The position numbers were made by a program, and so were the translations under genes. Shown in pieces: positions 29,361-38,970 of a stretch of 64,000 nt of DNA. The DNA is from Rhizobium sp. JAB6. GTDB taxonomy: Bacteria; Pseudomonadota; Alphaproteobacteria; Rhizobiales; Rhizobiaceae. Within the stretch, counting starts at the first letter, position 1; each line of letters starts with the position of its first letter. The stretch is taken from the NCBI RefSeq assembly GCF_003024605.1, contig NZ_PYJQ01000009.1, positions 62,001-126,000 of the forward strand. The letters are read 5' to 3'. The notes under the pieces were generated by a model. That model did no database searches. It saw nothing but the letters and a program-made list of their open reading frames with translations, and had not been told where the DNA came from.

Positions 29361-31979
29361 TTAGTTCTTGTCCAGCGTCTCGCGTACAACGACGGCAAGC
29401 TGCTTCAGCGAGAATGGCTTCGGCAGGAAGCCGAATTGGGCGTCTGCCGGCAGGTTGCGGGCAAAGGCATCCTCGGCATAGCCCGAAACGAAGATGAACT
29501 TCAGATCCGGATATTTCTTGCGCAGTTCGCGCAGCAGCGACGGCCCGTCCATTTCCGGCATGACGACATCGGAGACAACGACATCGACCTGGCCATCGAG
29601 CTCCTCCATGATGTCGAGCGCCTCGACGCCGGAGCCGGCCTCGTGAACGGTGTAGCCGCGCGTTTCGAGCATGCGCTTGCCGCCGCGGCGGACCGCCTCT
29701 TCGTCCTCGACAAGCAGAACGACTGCGGACTTGCCTGTGAGATCGGCCGGCTCTTCCGTCGACGCGGCGACACCCGCGTTCTGGTCCATGGCCGCTACAT
29801 CGCGGCCTTCCACCACTTTGGCTTCCGTCACCGAAGGCATTTCCACGATGTGCCGCGGCAGGAAGATGCGGAAGGTCGTTCCCTTGCCCACTTCCGACTC
29901 CGGCTGGATATAACCGCCGGACTGCTTGATGATGCCGTAGACCATGGCAAGACCGAGGCCGGTGCCCTTACCCACTTCCTTGGTCGTGAAGAAGGGCTCG
30001 AAAATCTTGTCCATGATCTCAGGTGCAATACCGGTTCCGGTATCGCTGACCTCGACGAGCACCATGTCCTCGTGGGGAAGATAGGGATAGTTGAAGGCAC
30101 TGACATCGGCCGCGCGCAGATTGCGGGTGCGCAGCGTCAGCGTGCCGCCGCCCGGCATGGCATCGCGGGCATTGACGCAGAGGTTGATCAGCACCTGCTC
30201 GAACTGCGAGAGATCGGTTTTAACGGGCCAGAGGTCGCGCCCGTAATCGACGTCGAGTTTGACATGCGTGCCCGACAGCAGCCGGTCCACCAGCATGCGC
30301 AGATCACCGATCACGTCCGTCAGGTTCAGGATCGTCGGCCGCATGGTCTGCTTGCGCGAGAAGGCGAGCAACTGCCGCACCAGCACGGCCGCACGATTGG
30401 CATTGCGCTTGATTTCCATCAGATCCGCAAAGCTGGCATCGGAAGGCCGCGCCTGCAGCAACAGGTGGTCGGAAGACAGAAGGATCGCCGTCAGTACATT
30501 GTTGAAGTCATGCGCAATGCCGCCAGCAAGCGTGCCGACGGCATTGAGCTTTTGCGTCTGCGCCATCTGTGTTTCGAGCGCCTTCTGCTCGGTCACTTCG
30601 ACCGCATAGACGATGGCGGCTTCTTCCGGCGCCTCGTCGGTCTGGTCGATGACGGCGTTGATATAGAAGCGGAAATGCCGCGTCTCGTCCTTCGGATTGC
30701 GGGAATCGATCGGCGGAATATCGCCCTGCCGGTCCTTGGCGGCCGCCAGCGCCTGCTGCAGCTGCGGCCGGTCGCTTTCGTTGACGACGCTCTCCAGGGC
30801 AGCGCCGCGCTCGATATCGTCGCGCGAGACCAGATCCGAAAAAAGCTTCAGGAAAGGCGCATTCGTCCTAAGAATACGGCCATTGCCGTCGACGGACGCG
30901 ATCGCCATCGGCGTATTGTTGAAGAAGCGGCTGAAACGCATCGCGGCGGCAGAGGCCGATTGTTCGGTATCCCCACCATTGTGGCGGGTCAGAACGATGG
31001 TGCGGCTCTCGCCGGGAGCGCCGTCACGCATCGACGTGACGCTGTGGACGATCTGCACCGGCAGGCTCTGCCCGTTGAAACGGCGCAGATCGAGATCGAG
31101 GGTCACCGTCTTCTTCAATCCCGGCTCGGCTTGGACGGACTGAATGAGTGCCAGCCCCTCGCCGGCGACAAGATCGCCGATCGTCATCGAGCCCGGCACG
31201 AATTTCGTCAGATCGAAGCCCAGCCATTCGGCAAGCGTCGCATTGAGATAGAATATCTCACCCTTGCGCCCGGCGGAAAAGAAGCCGGCCGGCGCATGGT
31301 CGAGATAATCGATCGCGTTCTGCAATTCCTTGAAGAAACGTTCCTGGTCGTCACGCTCGGAGGTGATGTCGGTGATCTGCCAGATATGCAGGATTTTGTT
31401 GCCGCCTTGCTCGGCCGGCAGCACGCGAGCCTTCAGCCGGTACCAATGCGCGCCATTGCCGCTTCCGTCCATCGGCCCGAGCGGCTTCAGCAGGCGGAAC
31501 TCCTCCGATCCCTCCTTGCCGTCGCGCAGGCCATTGGCAAGACGATAGAGAGCCTCGTTGGACTCGCGATTCCGCGACAGCAGCATCTCCAGCGACTGCA
31601 CTTCCGTCGCCTTGGTCGCACCGGTCAGCCGGCCATAGGCGGCGTTCGCATAGACAATGCGCCCCTTCTCGTCTGTGATCAGGGTTCCGTCGGGTTGGCT
31701 GTTGAGGAAGGAGCGCGCCAGACTGTCGGACTGCGGCTGCGGCATGACCTCGACAAAGCCGATGATCGAAGAAACGAGGAAGAAGATGCCGACCATGGCG
31801 AGAATGCCGAGGCCGCCGAGAACCGCTTCATTGTCCAGCTGGTTCTTGAAGACGACGAAGGCCGCCGCGGCGGCCACGAGAACGAGCGCAAGCAGGATGA
31901 TGCGCAGCACCGTTCCCGAACGAACCCCGCGATCCACCAGCGGCACGCTATACTCGTCGGACGGACGCTGCTTCGTCAT
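29361..31979 (-). CDS. cckA: Cell-cycle hybrid histidine kinase CckA
   Basis: 872 residues from ATG 31979 (GAGGGG 5 nt upstream). Two membrane spans near residues 24-45 and 54-78, three PAS-like modules (about 87-205, 222-332 and 347-462), HisKA with the phosphoacceptor in [11 protein letters not shown] (His near 490), an HATPase with [10 protein letters not shown] and [11 protein letters not shown], and a C-terminal receiver (about 752-872) with [13 protein letters not shown]. CckA drives phosphorylation of CtrA through ChpT in alphaproteobacteria. It is divergent from a FliO-like gene. Confidence 0.96.
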   Translation of the reverse strand: MTKQRPSDEYSVPLVDRGVRSGTVLRIILLALVLVAAAAAFVVFKNQLDNEAVLGGLGILAMVGIFFLVSSIIGFVEVMPQPQSDSLARSFLNSQPDGTLITDEKGRIVYANAAYGRLTGATKATEVQSLEMLLSRNRESNEALYRLANGLRDGKEGSEEFRLLKPLGPMDGSGNGAHWYRLKARVLPAEQGGNKILHIWQITDITSERDDQERFFKELQNAIDYLDHAPAGFFSAGRKGEIFYLNATLAEWLGFDLTKFVPGSMTIGDLVAGEGLALIQSVQAEPGLKKTVTLDLDLRRFNGQSLPVQIVHSVTSMRDGAPGESRTIVLTRHNGGDTEQSASAAAMRFSRFFNNTPMAIASVDGNGRILRTNAPFLKLFSDLVSRDDIERGAALESVVNESDRPQLQQALAAAKDRQGDIPPIDSRNPKDETRHFRFYINAVIDQTDEAPEEAAIVYAVEVTEQKALETQMAQTQKLNAVGTLAGGIAHDFNNVLTAILLSSDHLLLQARPSDASFADLMEIKRNANRAAVLVRQLLAFSRKQTMRPTILNLTDVIGDLRMLVDRLLSGTHVKLDVDYGRDLWPVKTDLSQFEQVLINLCVNARDAMPGGGTLTLRTRNLRAADVSAFNYPYLPHEDMVLVEVSDTGTGIAPEIMDKIFEPFFTTKEVGKGTGLGLAMVYGIIKQSGGYIQPESEVGKGTTFRIFLPRHIVEMPSVTEAKVVEGRDVAAMDQNAGVAASTEEPADLTGKSAVVLLVEDEEAVRRGGKRMLETRGYTVHEAGSGVEALDIMEELDGQVDVVVSDVVMPEMDGPSLLRELRKKYPDLKFIFVSGYAEDAFARNLPADAQFGFLPKPFSLKQLAVVVRETLDKN

Positions 31980-32232
31980 GAACCCCTCGTATCCGCCGTT
32001 CTCCTTGCGACATGTCATACACGTTTAGGGGTCGCCAGAGTCGGACTTTCGAATCTTCTTTATCAATTTGCATCATCGGCAAAAAGCTTTGCCGGACCAG
32101 AAAGGCTTGAATTCACAAGCAATAGAATACAATCAGCCCGCAATCACATCTTGTCTCCGGCGCAATCCTGTTCATATGATCGCCGTATAGAAGGGTCATG
32201 GTCAAATCATTACCCGCAGCAGTTGCGCTTAC

Positions 32233-32335
32233 TGCATAACTCCCTAAATCGGATTCGATTTAAGGGTAAAATTATGCAGGGGATTAAAGTACTACAGCGA
32301 CCTTTGCGCGTCACATATGACGCGCGGCGCTGTAG
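32233..32335. repeat. Two-palindrome rhizobial intergenic element (RIME-like)
   Basis: About 103 bp made of two hairpins. Left: TGCATAA (32233-32239) / TTATGCA (32272-32278) enclosing CCCTAAATCG / CGATTTAAGGG. Right: CTACAGCG (32292-32299) / CGCTGTAG (32328-32335) enclosing GCGCGTCA / TGACGCGC. Size and two-palindrome design resemble the rhizobial intergenic mosaic element RIME1. It lies in the cckA/fliO divergent region (31980-32371). Only one copy is in this window. Confidence 0.55.
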
Positions 32336-32371
32336 ACCGCGACATCGGGGACAATTACGGAGTATCTCGAT

Positions 32372-33301
32372 ATGTTGGACGACATCGCCGGAGCTTATGG
32401 CAGCCGCTTCCTTCTCGCAGCCGGCGGGGTCGGCATTGCCCTGCTGGTGCTGATCGGCATTCTCTGGATCATGCGCAATCGCGCACCCTCTCCCTTCGTG
32501 CGCGGCGGCAAGAACCGTCAGCCGCGCCTGCAGGTGCTGGATGCCGCCGCCGTCGATGCCCGCCGGCGCCTCGTGCTCGTTCGGCGCGACGGCATTGAAC
32601 ATTTGATCATGATCGGCGGCCCCACGGACATTGTCATCGAATCGGGCATTTCCAATGGCAGCCGGGCCGGAACTGCCACGACGCCAGTCGATATCCCCAT
32701 GGCATATGAAGACCGCAAGCCGCTACAGGCGAAGGCGGCTGCGGTGGAGCCGCCTCCCGCGGCGCTTCCCCAGCGCCAGCAATCCGCCGAGGACAAGATC
32801 GAAGCCTATCTGCGCAATGAGTCACGCCTTGAGCCTGCGGTGCAGCCGGCTCCGGTGCCGCAGGTGGCCGAACATCCGCAACCCGCTGCCGTCAAACCGC
32901 CGCATCCGACGCCTCAGCCGGGGCCCGTTATCAGTGAGGCCGAAGCCGCCGGCATACTGGACGCTGCCCGCCATGTCGTCCTGCCACAGCAGCAACCGGC
33001 TCCCGCACGCCCGGCGCCGGCCGAACCTATCCCCGCGCCGACGCCATCGGCCGAACCAAGCACTGATTTCCAGCGCATACTGGAAGCGGAAATGTCGAAG
33101 AACCTGACCGCTGAACGGATCATTCCCAACGCGCCGGCGTCGCGACAGGTGCAGCAGCAACCGAATGCCGGACCATCCCCGATCACAAGCGCGGCAAAAC
33201 GTGTCGAGCCCGAGCTTGCTCCGCTGACCGGAACCGACAGCGCTCTTCAGAAAGAAGTCGCTCGCATCTTTGGCGAAATGAGCGTCAGCCGCGACAAATA
33301 A
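32372..33301 (+). CDS. FliO-like flagellar biosynthesis family protein
   Basis: 309 residues. One N-terminal membrane span (RFLLAAGGVGIALLVLIGIL) is followed by LQVLDAAAVDARRRLVLVRR and HLIMIGGPTDIVIE, the short FliO-type domain. The remaining 200 residues are Pro/Ala/Gln-rich and low in complexity. FliO assists assembly of the flagellar export gate, but this gene lies far from flagellar clusters, next to cckA, an arrangement seen in other rhizobia. A role in envelope biology other than flagella is possible. Confidence 0.75.
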   Translation: MLDDIAGAYGSRFLLAAGGVGIALLVLIGILWIMRNRAPSPFVRGGKNRQPRLQVLDAAAVDARRRLVLVRRDGIEHLIMIGGPTDIVIESGISNGSRAGTATTPVDIPMAYEDRKPLQAKAAAVEPPPAALPQRQQSAEDKIEAYLRNESRLEPAVQPAPVPQVAEHPQPAAVKPPHPTPQPGPVISEAEAAGILDAARHVVLPQQQPAPARPAPAEPIPAPTPSAEPSTDFQRILEAEMSKNLTAERIIPNAPASRQVQQQPNAGPSPITSAAKRVEPELAPLTGTDSALQKEVARIFGEMSVSRDK

Positions 33302-33331
33302 AGCGCGGCCCCTCGGAAACGACGGAATTGA

Positions 33332-33370
33332 AAAAGGCACCACGGAAATCTCCATCGTGCCTTTATTTTA
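33332..33370 (+). terminator. Terminator of the FliO-like gene
   Basis: AAAGGCAC (33333-33340) pairs with GTGCCTTT (33357-33364), with partial extension inside the loop, followed by ATTTTA. It lies about 30 bp beyond the stop. Confidence 0.65.
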
Positions 33371-33476
33371 CGGATGAGATCGACAAGCGCTTTGCTCAAA
33401 AATATGGTACTTTTCCTTGCGCGGATGACCTCGTGGTGAAGTGCGGTGCATCGGCTGAAAGCACCGTCAGGCCACC

Positions 33477-34715
33477 TTACTCGAGCCTTGCCGGATTGAG
33501 GCGTCCGCGCGCCTTCTCATCAGGCGGGCGTGGACGCCACGTATCGACAAAGCGTTCATAGCCCTTTTGTGCTTGCTCAGCGACGCGCATCTCCTGGTCG
33601 CGGAGCTTCTTGACGTTATAGGCATAGGCAGGGCCAGGTTTGTTTCCCTTCTTCTGCGGTTTCCCAGCCTGCAATTCCATTGCCCGAATCTTGTGTGTCA
33701 CGAGACTCGGGCGAGCCCAGAGATAGTCGGCCTGCTTGGTTAACATGTGCCAGACCAGAACCGCAAGCTTTCGAGCCACTGCGACGGCTGCGACCTGGTG
33801 GCCGCGTTTGGCTCTGATCCGGACGAAGAAGGCGTGCAGCGGCCCCGGTGCTTTTGCGGCCGCCCACGCTGCCTCCACCAGCATGGCCCGCGCATGGCTG
33901 CGACCGATCTTGCTGATGCGTCCGTGGTGGGCAGCGCCAAGTCCAGACTGGCGAACCCGCGGATTGAGCCCGAAGTAGCTGACCAGCTTCTGCGGGCTTT
34001 CAAACCGGCTGATATTGCCGATGGCGGCCATTAATCCCGTCGCCACGGTGAGATCGACGCCTGTGATCGTGAGCAGCCGTTTTGCCGCGGGATCATCGAT
34101 CGTGCCTTCAGCAATTTGCCGATCAAGCACCGCAAGATCTTCACCGAGCCTGTCGAGTTCGCGTACATGCCGCTGGACCGCAATCTGCTCATCGTCAGGC
34201 AGAGGCTGACGTTTGAGCCATTCACGCCCGCGGCCGTTGAACAGGTCGGCATGTGGACACTTCGGGATTAGGTGAGCATTCAAGATAGAATGCACCTCGT
34301 TCTTAATCCGCGTCCGATGTCGCACGACCTGATAGCGACGGGCCACCAGCCTCCTCATGCGTTCTGTTGCGGCGTCTGGTGTCCAGATTTCCGGCAGATA
34401 CCCAGCAGCATAGAGATTGGCCAGTGTGCCAGCATCGATCTTGTCGGTCTTTACGTGCGCCTGCGCGATCGCTTTTACCTGCAGGGGATTAGCAATCACG
34501 ACCCGTCGCACGAACGGCGAAAGGACACGAGATACAGCCATGCAGTTTCCCGTCGCCTCGATGACAACATCGTCTGTTGACGTAAGTGTCTTGCCGAACC
34601 CCTCAAGAGCTGTTCGCGTCATGTCGACGCGGCCACCATGGCGGAGCCGGCCGTCTTCCCAAAAAACCACCTCGCCAAACGTTCGGTGGATATCAATTCC
34701 GATAACCCGTCGCAT
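33477..34715 (-). CDS. IS110-family transposase (DEDD/serine recombinase)
   Basis: 412 residues from ATG 34715 with GGAG 7 nt upstream. N-terminal RuvC-like domain: Asp in RVIGIDIHRTF, Glu in VVIEATGN, and Asp residues in VKTDKIDAGTLANLYAAG. C-terminal Tnp_20 domain: GVDLTVATGLMAAIGNISRF and GRISKIGRSHARAMLVEAAW, containing the catalytic Ser of ISK. The frame is intact and all key residues are present, so the element may still be active. Confidence 0.93.
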   Translation of the reverse strand: MRRVIGIDIHRTFGEVVFWEDGRLRHGGRVDMTRTALEGFGKTLTSTDDVVIEATGNCMAVSRVLSPFVRRVVIANPLQVKAIAQAHVKTDKIDAGTLANLYAAGYLPEIWTPDAATERMRRLVARRYQVVRHRTRIKNEVHSILNAHLIPKCPHADLFNGRGREWLKRQPLPDDEQIAVQRHVRELDRLGEDLAVLDRQIAEGTIDDPAAKRLLTITGVDLTVATGLMAAIGNISRFESPQKLVSYFGLNPRVRQSGLGAAHHGRISKIGRSHARAMLVEAAWAAAKAPGPLHAFFVRIRAKRGHQVAAVAVARKLAVLVWHMLTKQADYLWARPSLVTHKIRAMELQAGKPQKKGNKPGPAYAYNVKKLRDQEMRVAEQAQKGYERFVDTWRPRPPDEKARGRLNPARLE

Positions 34716-34721
34716 TAGCGT

Positions 34722-34965
34722 CTCCTGTCGTTTGAACAACGGGAGCTGCGGGCGACACGACAACTACGGATTCGCGCTCTCGGCGCAACCAGGCGAGTCG
34801 CAGAGGCGGCCAGCTACTAACACGAGCTCACAGCTCATCCAATGTATCGGCCTGCCCGCACCTTCGTGCTCCCGGTGCCTCTGTCCCGGACGCTCGCAGC
34901 ATACGCCGCAATTCTCGAAACTGCAGCAGGACGTCAGCACCGAAGGTCTTATACCGGTTACTAAT
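34722..34965 (-). other. IS110 5' non-coding end, candidate bridge RNA region
   Basis: About 245 bp upstream of the transposase with no ORF. A hairpin lies at 34722-34745 (CTCC...GGAG arms with inner GTT/AAC pairing) just before the start codon. In characterised IS110-group elements this end is transcribed into a guide RNA whose loops base-pair with target and donor DNA. I could not identify the guide loops by eye. Confidence 0.4.
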
Positions 34966-34987
34966 CCGGTCGAAACCGATGCCGTCA

Positions 34988-35407
34988 TTATTCGTCGCGG
35001 TAAACCTTTTCGCGGCGCTCGTGACGTTCCTGTGCCTCGATCGACAAGGTCGCGATCGGACGAGCGTCCAGTCGCTTCAGGCCGATCGGCTCGCCGGTTT
35101 CTTCGCAATAGCCGTAGGTGCCGTCTTCAATACGCTGCAATGCGGCATCGATCTTGGAAATGAGTTTACGCTGACGGTCGCGAGCCCGAAGTTCGATGGC
35201 TCTATCGGTTTCGGAGGACGCGCGGTCGGCGAGATCGGGGTGATTTGCGCTTTCTTCTGCCAGATGATCCAGAGTTTCGCGCGCTTCTCTAAGGATATCG
35301 TTTTTCCATGCTACCAGTTTCGCTCGAAAATAAGCCCGCTGGTTCAGATTCATGAACTCCTCGTCTTCCGAGGGCACATAATTGCTAAGATCGATCTTCT
35401 CACTCAA
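34988..35407 (-). CDS. dksA: RNA polymerase-binding transcription factor DksA (cysteine-poor)
   Basis: 139 residues from TTG 35407, preceded by AGGAG with 7 nt spacing; the product then begins with SEKIDLSNYVPSEDEEF, as in rhizobial DksA. The coiled-coil tip carries DLADRASSETDRAIELRARD with the conserved DxxDxA-like acidic residues. The C-terminal finger reads YGYCEETGEPIGLKRLDARP and then TLSIEAQE: only the first of four zinc cysteines remains. DksA with ppGpp tunes rRNA and amino-acid promoters. An IS110 element sits directly downstream. Confidence 0.93.
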   Translation of the reverse strand: MSEKIDLSNYVPSEDEEFMNLNQRAYFRAKLVAWKNDILREARETLDHLAEESANHPDLADRASSETDRAIELRARDRQRKLISKIDAALQRIEDGTYGYCEETGEPIGLKRLDARPIATLSIEAQERHERREKVYRDE

Positions 35408-35687
35408 CGCGATTCTCCTGAAGAACATCTCATATGGCTGGGCTGTATATCCCAACCAATAGTGCCGATTCAAGCCAAATAGATGCTGTCAACTGATTTT
35501 TAAATTTGTCATAAAATTCGGCTAAGGGTCTAATTTTTCATCGCTTCTTCTTACCGACCCGGATTCTTGGCGCTCGTAACCTTCCCGTGATGATGGAGCA
35601 TTTCGCCTTCTGGCGGATCGCGCAGCAGTTGACGGCACCGGTAAACAGACGCTACCTCATTGAAGAAACCGAGCCCCGGAATTCGCG

Positions 35688-36179
35688 ATGACCACAATTT
35701 CGCCGCCGCCCTCCCGGATTTATCTTCTGCGCCACGCCGAGGCCCTGCCGGCTGCACCCGGCCAAAAGGATTTCGACCGTCCCTTGAGCGACAATGGCTA
35801 CGCCGCAGCCGAGATTGTCGCCGACGAGGCAGCCGATAAAGGCTACAAGCCGGATCTCGTCATTTCCTCCACTGCTCTGCGCTGCCGCCAGACCGCCGAA
35901 GCTATACGCCGCGTCGTCACGCCGTCCACGGAGTTCCGTTTTGTCGACGAACTCTATAACGGCTCACCGGATGTCTACCTGTCGCTCATCGCCGCGCAGA
36001 CCGATCAGGACTCCGTCATGCTGGTCGCACACAATCCGGTCATCGAAATGACGCTTGCGGCCCTGATCGGACGCGACGCTCTGGCCGGCGTTCTTCCTCG
36101 CGGCTTTCCGACAGCCGGCCTTGCCGTTATCGATTCGACGCCATCGGGCTGGGTGCTGATCGACTTTGTCACCAAATAG
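35688..36179 (+). CDS. SixA-like histidine phosphatase
   Basis: 163 residues of the phosphoglycerate-mutase-like (RHG) superfamily. YLLRHAEALPA holds the RHG catalytic His, VISSTALRCRQTAEAI the conserved SxxxRxxQTA arginine, and MLVAHNPVIE the second His. SixA acts on phosphohistidine of HPt-type proteins in E. coli; an Hpt-domain gene lies 7 kb away and cckA 4 kb away, but a link is speculative. GGAA lies 6 nt before ATG 35688. Confidence 0.88.
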   Translation: MTTISPPPSRIYLLRHAEALPAAPGQKDFDRPLSDNGYAAAEIVADEAADKGYKPDLVISSTALRCRQTAEAIRRVVTPSTEFRFVDELYNGSPDVYLSLIAAQTDQDSVMLVAHNPVIEMTLAALIGRDALAGVLPRGFPTAGLAVIDSTPSGWVLIDFVTK

Positions 36180-36302
36180 CGATTTCGCCGAGATGGGCCG
36201 CGCACGGTAGCGCCGCTGATTGCAGACACATCTCCGCTCATCTTTTCGGCGCAGGTTTCCATCCCTATATTCACGGCCACGCTGTCATCCAGGGACCCCG
36301 CC

Positions 36303-37778
36303 TTGCCCCCAAGCCTGACCTCTTTCACCGACGACGCCCTCATTGCCTTTGACAATCTGGCCGATCGTGCCGCCGGTCTCGTCAATCCGACAATTCGTCT
36401 GGGCGTCACGGGCCTCTCCCGTTCGGGCAAGACCGTCTTCATCTCTTCGCTCGTACACAATCTTCTGAATGGCGGGCGCCTGCCGCTGTTCGAGCCCGTG
36501 CAATCCGGCCGCGTTTCGGCCGTTCGTCTCGAACCGCAGCCCGATGATGCCGTGCCGCGCTTTCAGTACGAGGATCATATCCGCGCACTCGTAAAGGACC
36601 GCATCTGGCCGGACTCGACGCGGGCAATTTCCGAGCTGCGCCTCACGCTGGATTATCAAAGCGCCAGCGGCTGGAGCCGCCTGTTCTCTCCCGGCCGTCT
36701 CTCGATCGATATCGTCGATTATCCGGGTGAATGGCTGCTGGACCTGCCGTTGCTCGCCAAGAATTTCCGCGCTTTCAGCGAGGAAACGCTGGCGCTGGCG
36801 GAGACCGGCGTTCGCGCGGAACTGTCCCGTCATTGGCTCGGCTTGACGGAGGCGGCAGATATCGCTGAAACCGCGGATGAAATGAAGGCGCGCGATCTGG
36901 CCGCAGCTTTCGCCGATTACCTGAAAGCCTGCAAATCCGACGAACGCTCGCTTTCCACATTGCCGCCCGGCCGTTTCCTTTTGCCGGGCGATCTCGACGG
37001 TTCGCCTGCCCTCACCTTCGCGCCGCTGAAGCTGCCCTCAGAGGGTAACGCGCCGAAAGGATCGCTATGGGCGATGATGGAGCGGCGCTACGAGTCCTAC
37101 AAGGCCGTCGTCGTCAAACCCTTCTTTCGCGAACATTTCGCCCGGCTCGACCGCCAAATCGTTCTGGTGGACGCCCTGCAGGCCATCAATCGCGGCCCGG
37201 AAGCGGTGCAGGATCTCGAACGGGCGCTGACGGATGTGCTGGCCTGTTTCCGCCCGGGCACAAACTCCCTTCTGTCCTCGCTGCTCGGCCGCCGCATCGA
37301 CCGCGTGCTGGTCGCCGCGACCAAGGCCGACCACCTCCATCATGAAAGCCATGACCGGCTGGAGGCACTGACGCGCCGTCTCGTCGACCGCGCCATAGAG
37401 CGTATCGGCATGACCGGTGCCGGGATCGATGTCATGGCCATCGCTTCGGTGCGGGCGACCCGCGAGGCAACCGTGACCCGCGACGGGCAGACGCTTCCCG
37501 TCATCGTCGGCACGCCGATGGACGGCGAAACCATCGCCGGCGAAACCTTCGACGGTAATCGCAAGACGGCGGTCTTCCCCGGCGATCTCCCCGAAAATCC
37601 GCGCTGGCTGTTCGAAACTCTTGAATCCGATGGCACCAAGGCTCATCTGCCCGAAGTGAATGTCGTGCGGTTCCGCCCGCCGGAGCTGGAAAAAACCGGG
37701 GAAGGCATCAAGCTTTCGGTGCCGCATATCCGCCTCGACCGCGCCATGCAGTTCCTGTTCGGAGACCGTCTCGCATGA
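36303..37778 (+). CDS. YcjX-family GTPase/ATPase
   Basis: 491 residues from TTG 36303, with AGGGA upstream. Walker A is GVTGLSRSGKTVFISSLVHN; DIVDYPGEWLLDLPLL is the family's Walker B region and AATKADHLHHE an NKxD-like guanine-specificity motif. In E. coli ycjX-ycjF lie beside the phage-shock operon and respond to envelope stress. The stop overlaps the next gene by 4 bp (ATGA), so translation is coupled. Confidence 0.92.
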   Translation: MPPSLTSFTDDALIAFDNLADRAAGLVNPTIRLGVTGLSRSGKTVFISSLVHNLLNGGRLPLFEPVQSGRVSAVRLEPQPDDAVPRFQYEDHIRALVKDRIWPDSTRAISELRLTLDYQSASGWSRLFSPGRLSIDIVDYPGEWLLDLPLLAKNFRAFSEETLALAETGVRAELSRHWLGLTEAADIAETADEMKARDLAAAFADYLKACKSDERSLSTLPPGRFLLPGDLDGSPALTFAPLKLPSEGNAPKGSLWAMMERRYESYKAVVVKPFFREHFARLDRQIVLVDALQAINRGPEAVQDLERALTDVLACFRPGTNSLLSSLLGRRIDRVLVAATKADHLHHESHDRLEALTRRLVDRAIERIGMTGAGIDVMAIASVRATREATVTRDGQTLPVIVGTPMDGETIAGETFDGNRKTAVFPGDLPENPRWLFETLESDGTKAHLPEVNVVRFRPPELEKTGEGIKLSVPHIRLDRAMQFLFGDRLA

Positions 37779-38866
37779 CGAAATCGACCGAAAACGAGCC
37801 GAACGGCAACCGCCGCCCAGCGGCATTCACGCTGGAACCGGAGGCATCCGGGACAGGGCTGGACGACAAGGCCGCTCCGCCGGCGGTTCGCAAGCCACAA
37901 AGTTTCGATACCGATATCGTGCTCACGCCGGATGCAGAAGATCCATTCATCAATCCGGCTCTCGGCGCCGATTCGGATGCAACTGCCATCGTCAAGCCCC
38001 GCCGCAAGGGGTTCTCCTTTGGCAAGGTGGCCCTCAGCGCGCTCGGCATTCTGGTCTCGCTTGCCTTCGGCCTCTGGACGGATCAGCTCATCCGCGACCT
38101 GTTCAGCCGGGCGGACTGGCTTGGCTATGCCGCCCTGGCGGTCGTCGCCGTCGGCATTCTGGCCGTACTTGCCATCGTCATTCGCGAGACGGCTGGAATG
38201 ATGCGGCTCGCCGCCGTGCAGACCATCAAGGCGGAGGCGGAAGCTGCCATCATCGAAACCCGGCCGGCGCGCGCCAAGGCATTGGTCAAACGCCTCTGCA
38301 CCATTCTGGAAGCCAATCCGGATACGGCAAGAGGCCGCGCGACCCTCAAGGCGGCCGAAGATGATATCATCGATGCGCCGCAGCTGATCGATCTTGCCGA
38401 ACGCGAGCTGCTCGGCCCGCTCGACCGCCGTGCCCGCGCACTGATTCTCGGCGCCTCGAAACGCGTCTCGGTGGTAACTGCCGTCAGCCCTCGCGCTCTC
38501 GTGGATATTCTCTATGTTCTTTACGAAGCGGCAAAGCTGGTCCGCGCCATGGCCGAACTCTATGGCGGCAGGCCCGGAACGCTCGGCATGGTCAGGCTGA
38601 TGCGCGATGTGATTGCCCACCTCGCCGTCACCGGCTCCATCGCAGTCGGCGACAGCATCGTGCAGCAGCTGATCGGTCACGGCCTGGCGTCGAAACTCTC
38701 CGCACGCCTTGGTGAGGGCGTCGTCAACGGGATGATGACCGCGAGAATCGGCATCGCCGCCATGGACCTCTGCCGGCCGCTTCCCTTCAAGGCCCTCAGG
38801 CGGCCGGGCATTGCCGATTTCGCCGGCGACCTCACGCCGAACGTCACCGGCCGCAACCCCGCATGA
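37775..38866 (+). CDS. YcjF/TIGR01620-family inner-membrane protein
   Basis: 363 residues. A Pro/Thr-rich cytoplasmic N-terminus is followed by two membrane spans (FGKVALSALGILVSLAFGLW and WLGYAALAVVAVGILAVLAIV) and a C-terminal DUF697-like helical region (LVDILYVLYEAAKLVRAMAE). It always pairs with YcjX; here the ATG overlaps the ycjX stop. The pair probably works in envelope-stress or membrane homeostasis, though its molecular role is not known. Confidence 0.9.
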   Translation: MTKSTENEPNGNRRPAAFTLEPEASGTGLDDKAAPPAVRKPQSFDTDIVLTPDAEDPFINPALGADSDATAIVKPRRKGFSFGKVALSALGILVSLAFGLWTDQLIRDLFSRADWLGYAALAVVAVGILAVLAIVIRETAGMMRLAAVQTIKAEAEAAIIETRPARAKALVKRLCTILEANPDTARGRATLKAAEDDIIDAPQLIDLAERELLGPLDRRARALILGASKRVSVVTAVSPRALVDILYVLYEAAKLVRAMAELYGGRPGTLGMVRLMRDVIAHLAVTGSIAVGDSIVQQLIGHGLASKLSARLGEGVVNGMMTARIGIAAMDLCRPLPFKALRRPGIADFAGDLTPNVTGRNPA

Positions 38867-38970
38867 TGACCTGCAAATTAGGGACTTTTGCGCCCCGGAA
38901 ACCAAGCATTAACCATTCTGCGGCAAAAGTGACAACCAGTTTCACGGTTTCGCCTCGCTAGGGAATGTCC

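Larger units (their letters stand above)
33440..34965 (-). mobile_element. IS110-family insertion sequence (ends approximate)
   Basis: One transposase gene with about 250 bp of non-coding DNA upstream of it and a short non-coding stretch downstream, lying between the FliO-like gene and dksA. IS110 elements lack terminal inverted repeats and make no clear target duplication, so the ends given are estimates. The long 5' non-coding end is the position where IS110-group elements encode their bridge/seek RNA. GC content and codon use resemble the host, so the element may have circulated among rhizobia. Confidence 0.7.

Noticed and set aside
32070-32095. Hairpin CGGCAAA / TTTGCCG upstream of cckA
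   Set aside because: A 7-bp stem without a T-run and not placed after a gene. Not enough to call a terminator or operator.
29274-32453. 1059-residue open frame on the plus strand
   Set aside because: It is antisense to cckA, whose domains are unmistakable. The frame is open because of high GC and third-position bias. The translation is rich in His, Arg and Gln with no domain, and has no ribosome binding site.
34951-34973. ACCGG/CCGGT hairpin just downstream of dksA
   Set aside because: Considered as the dksA terminator, but it has a 5-bp stem and no T-run. It may belong to the IS110 end instead.
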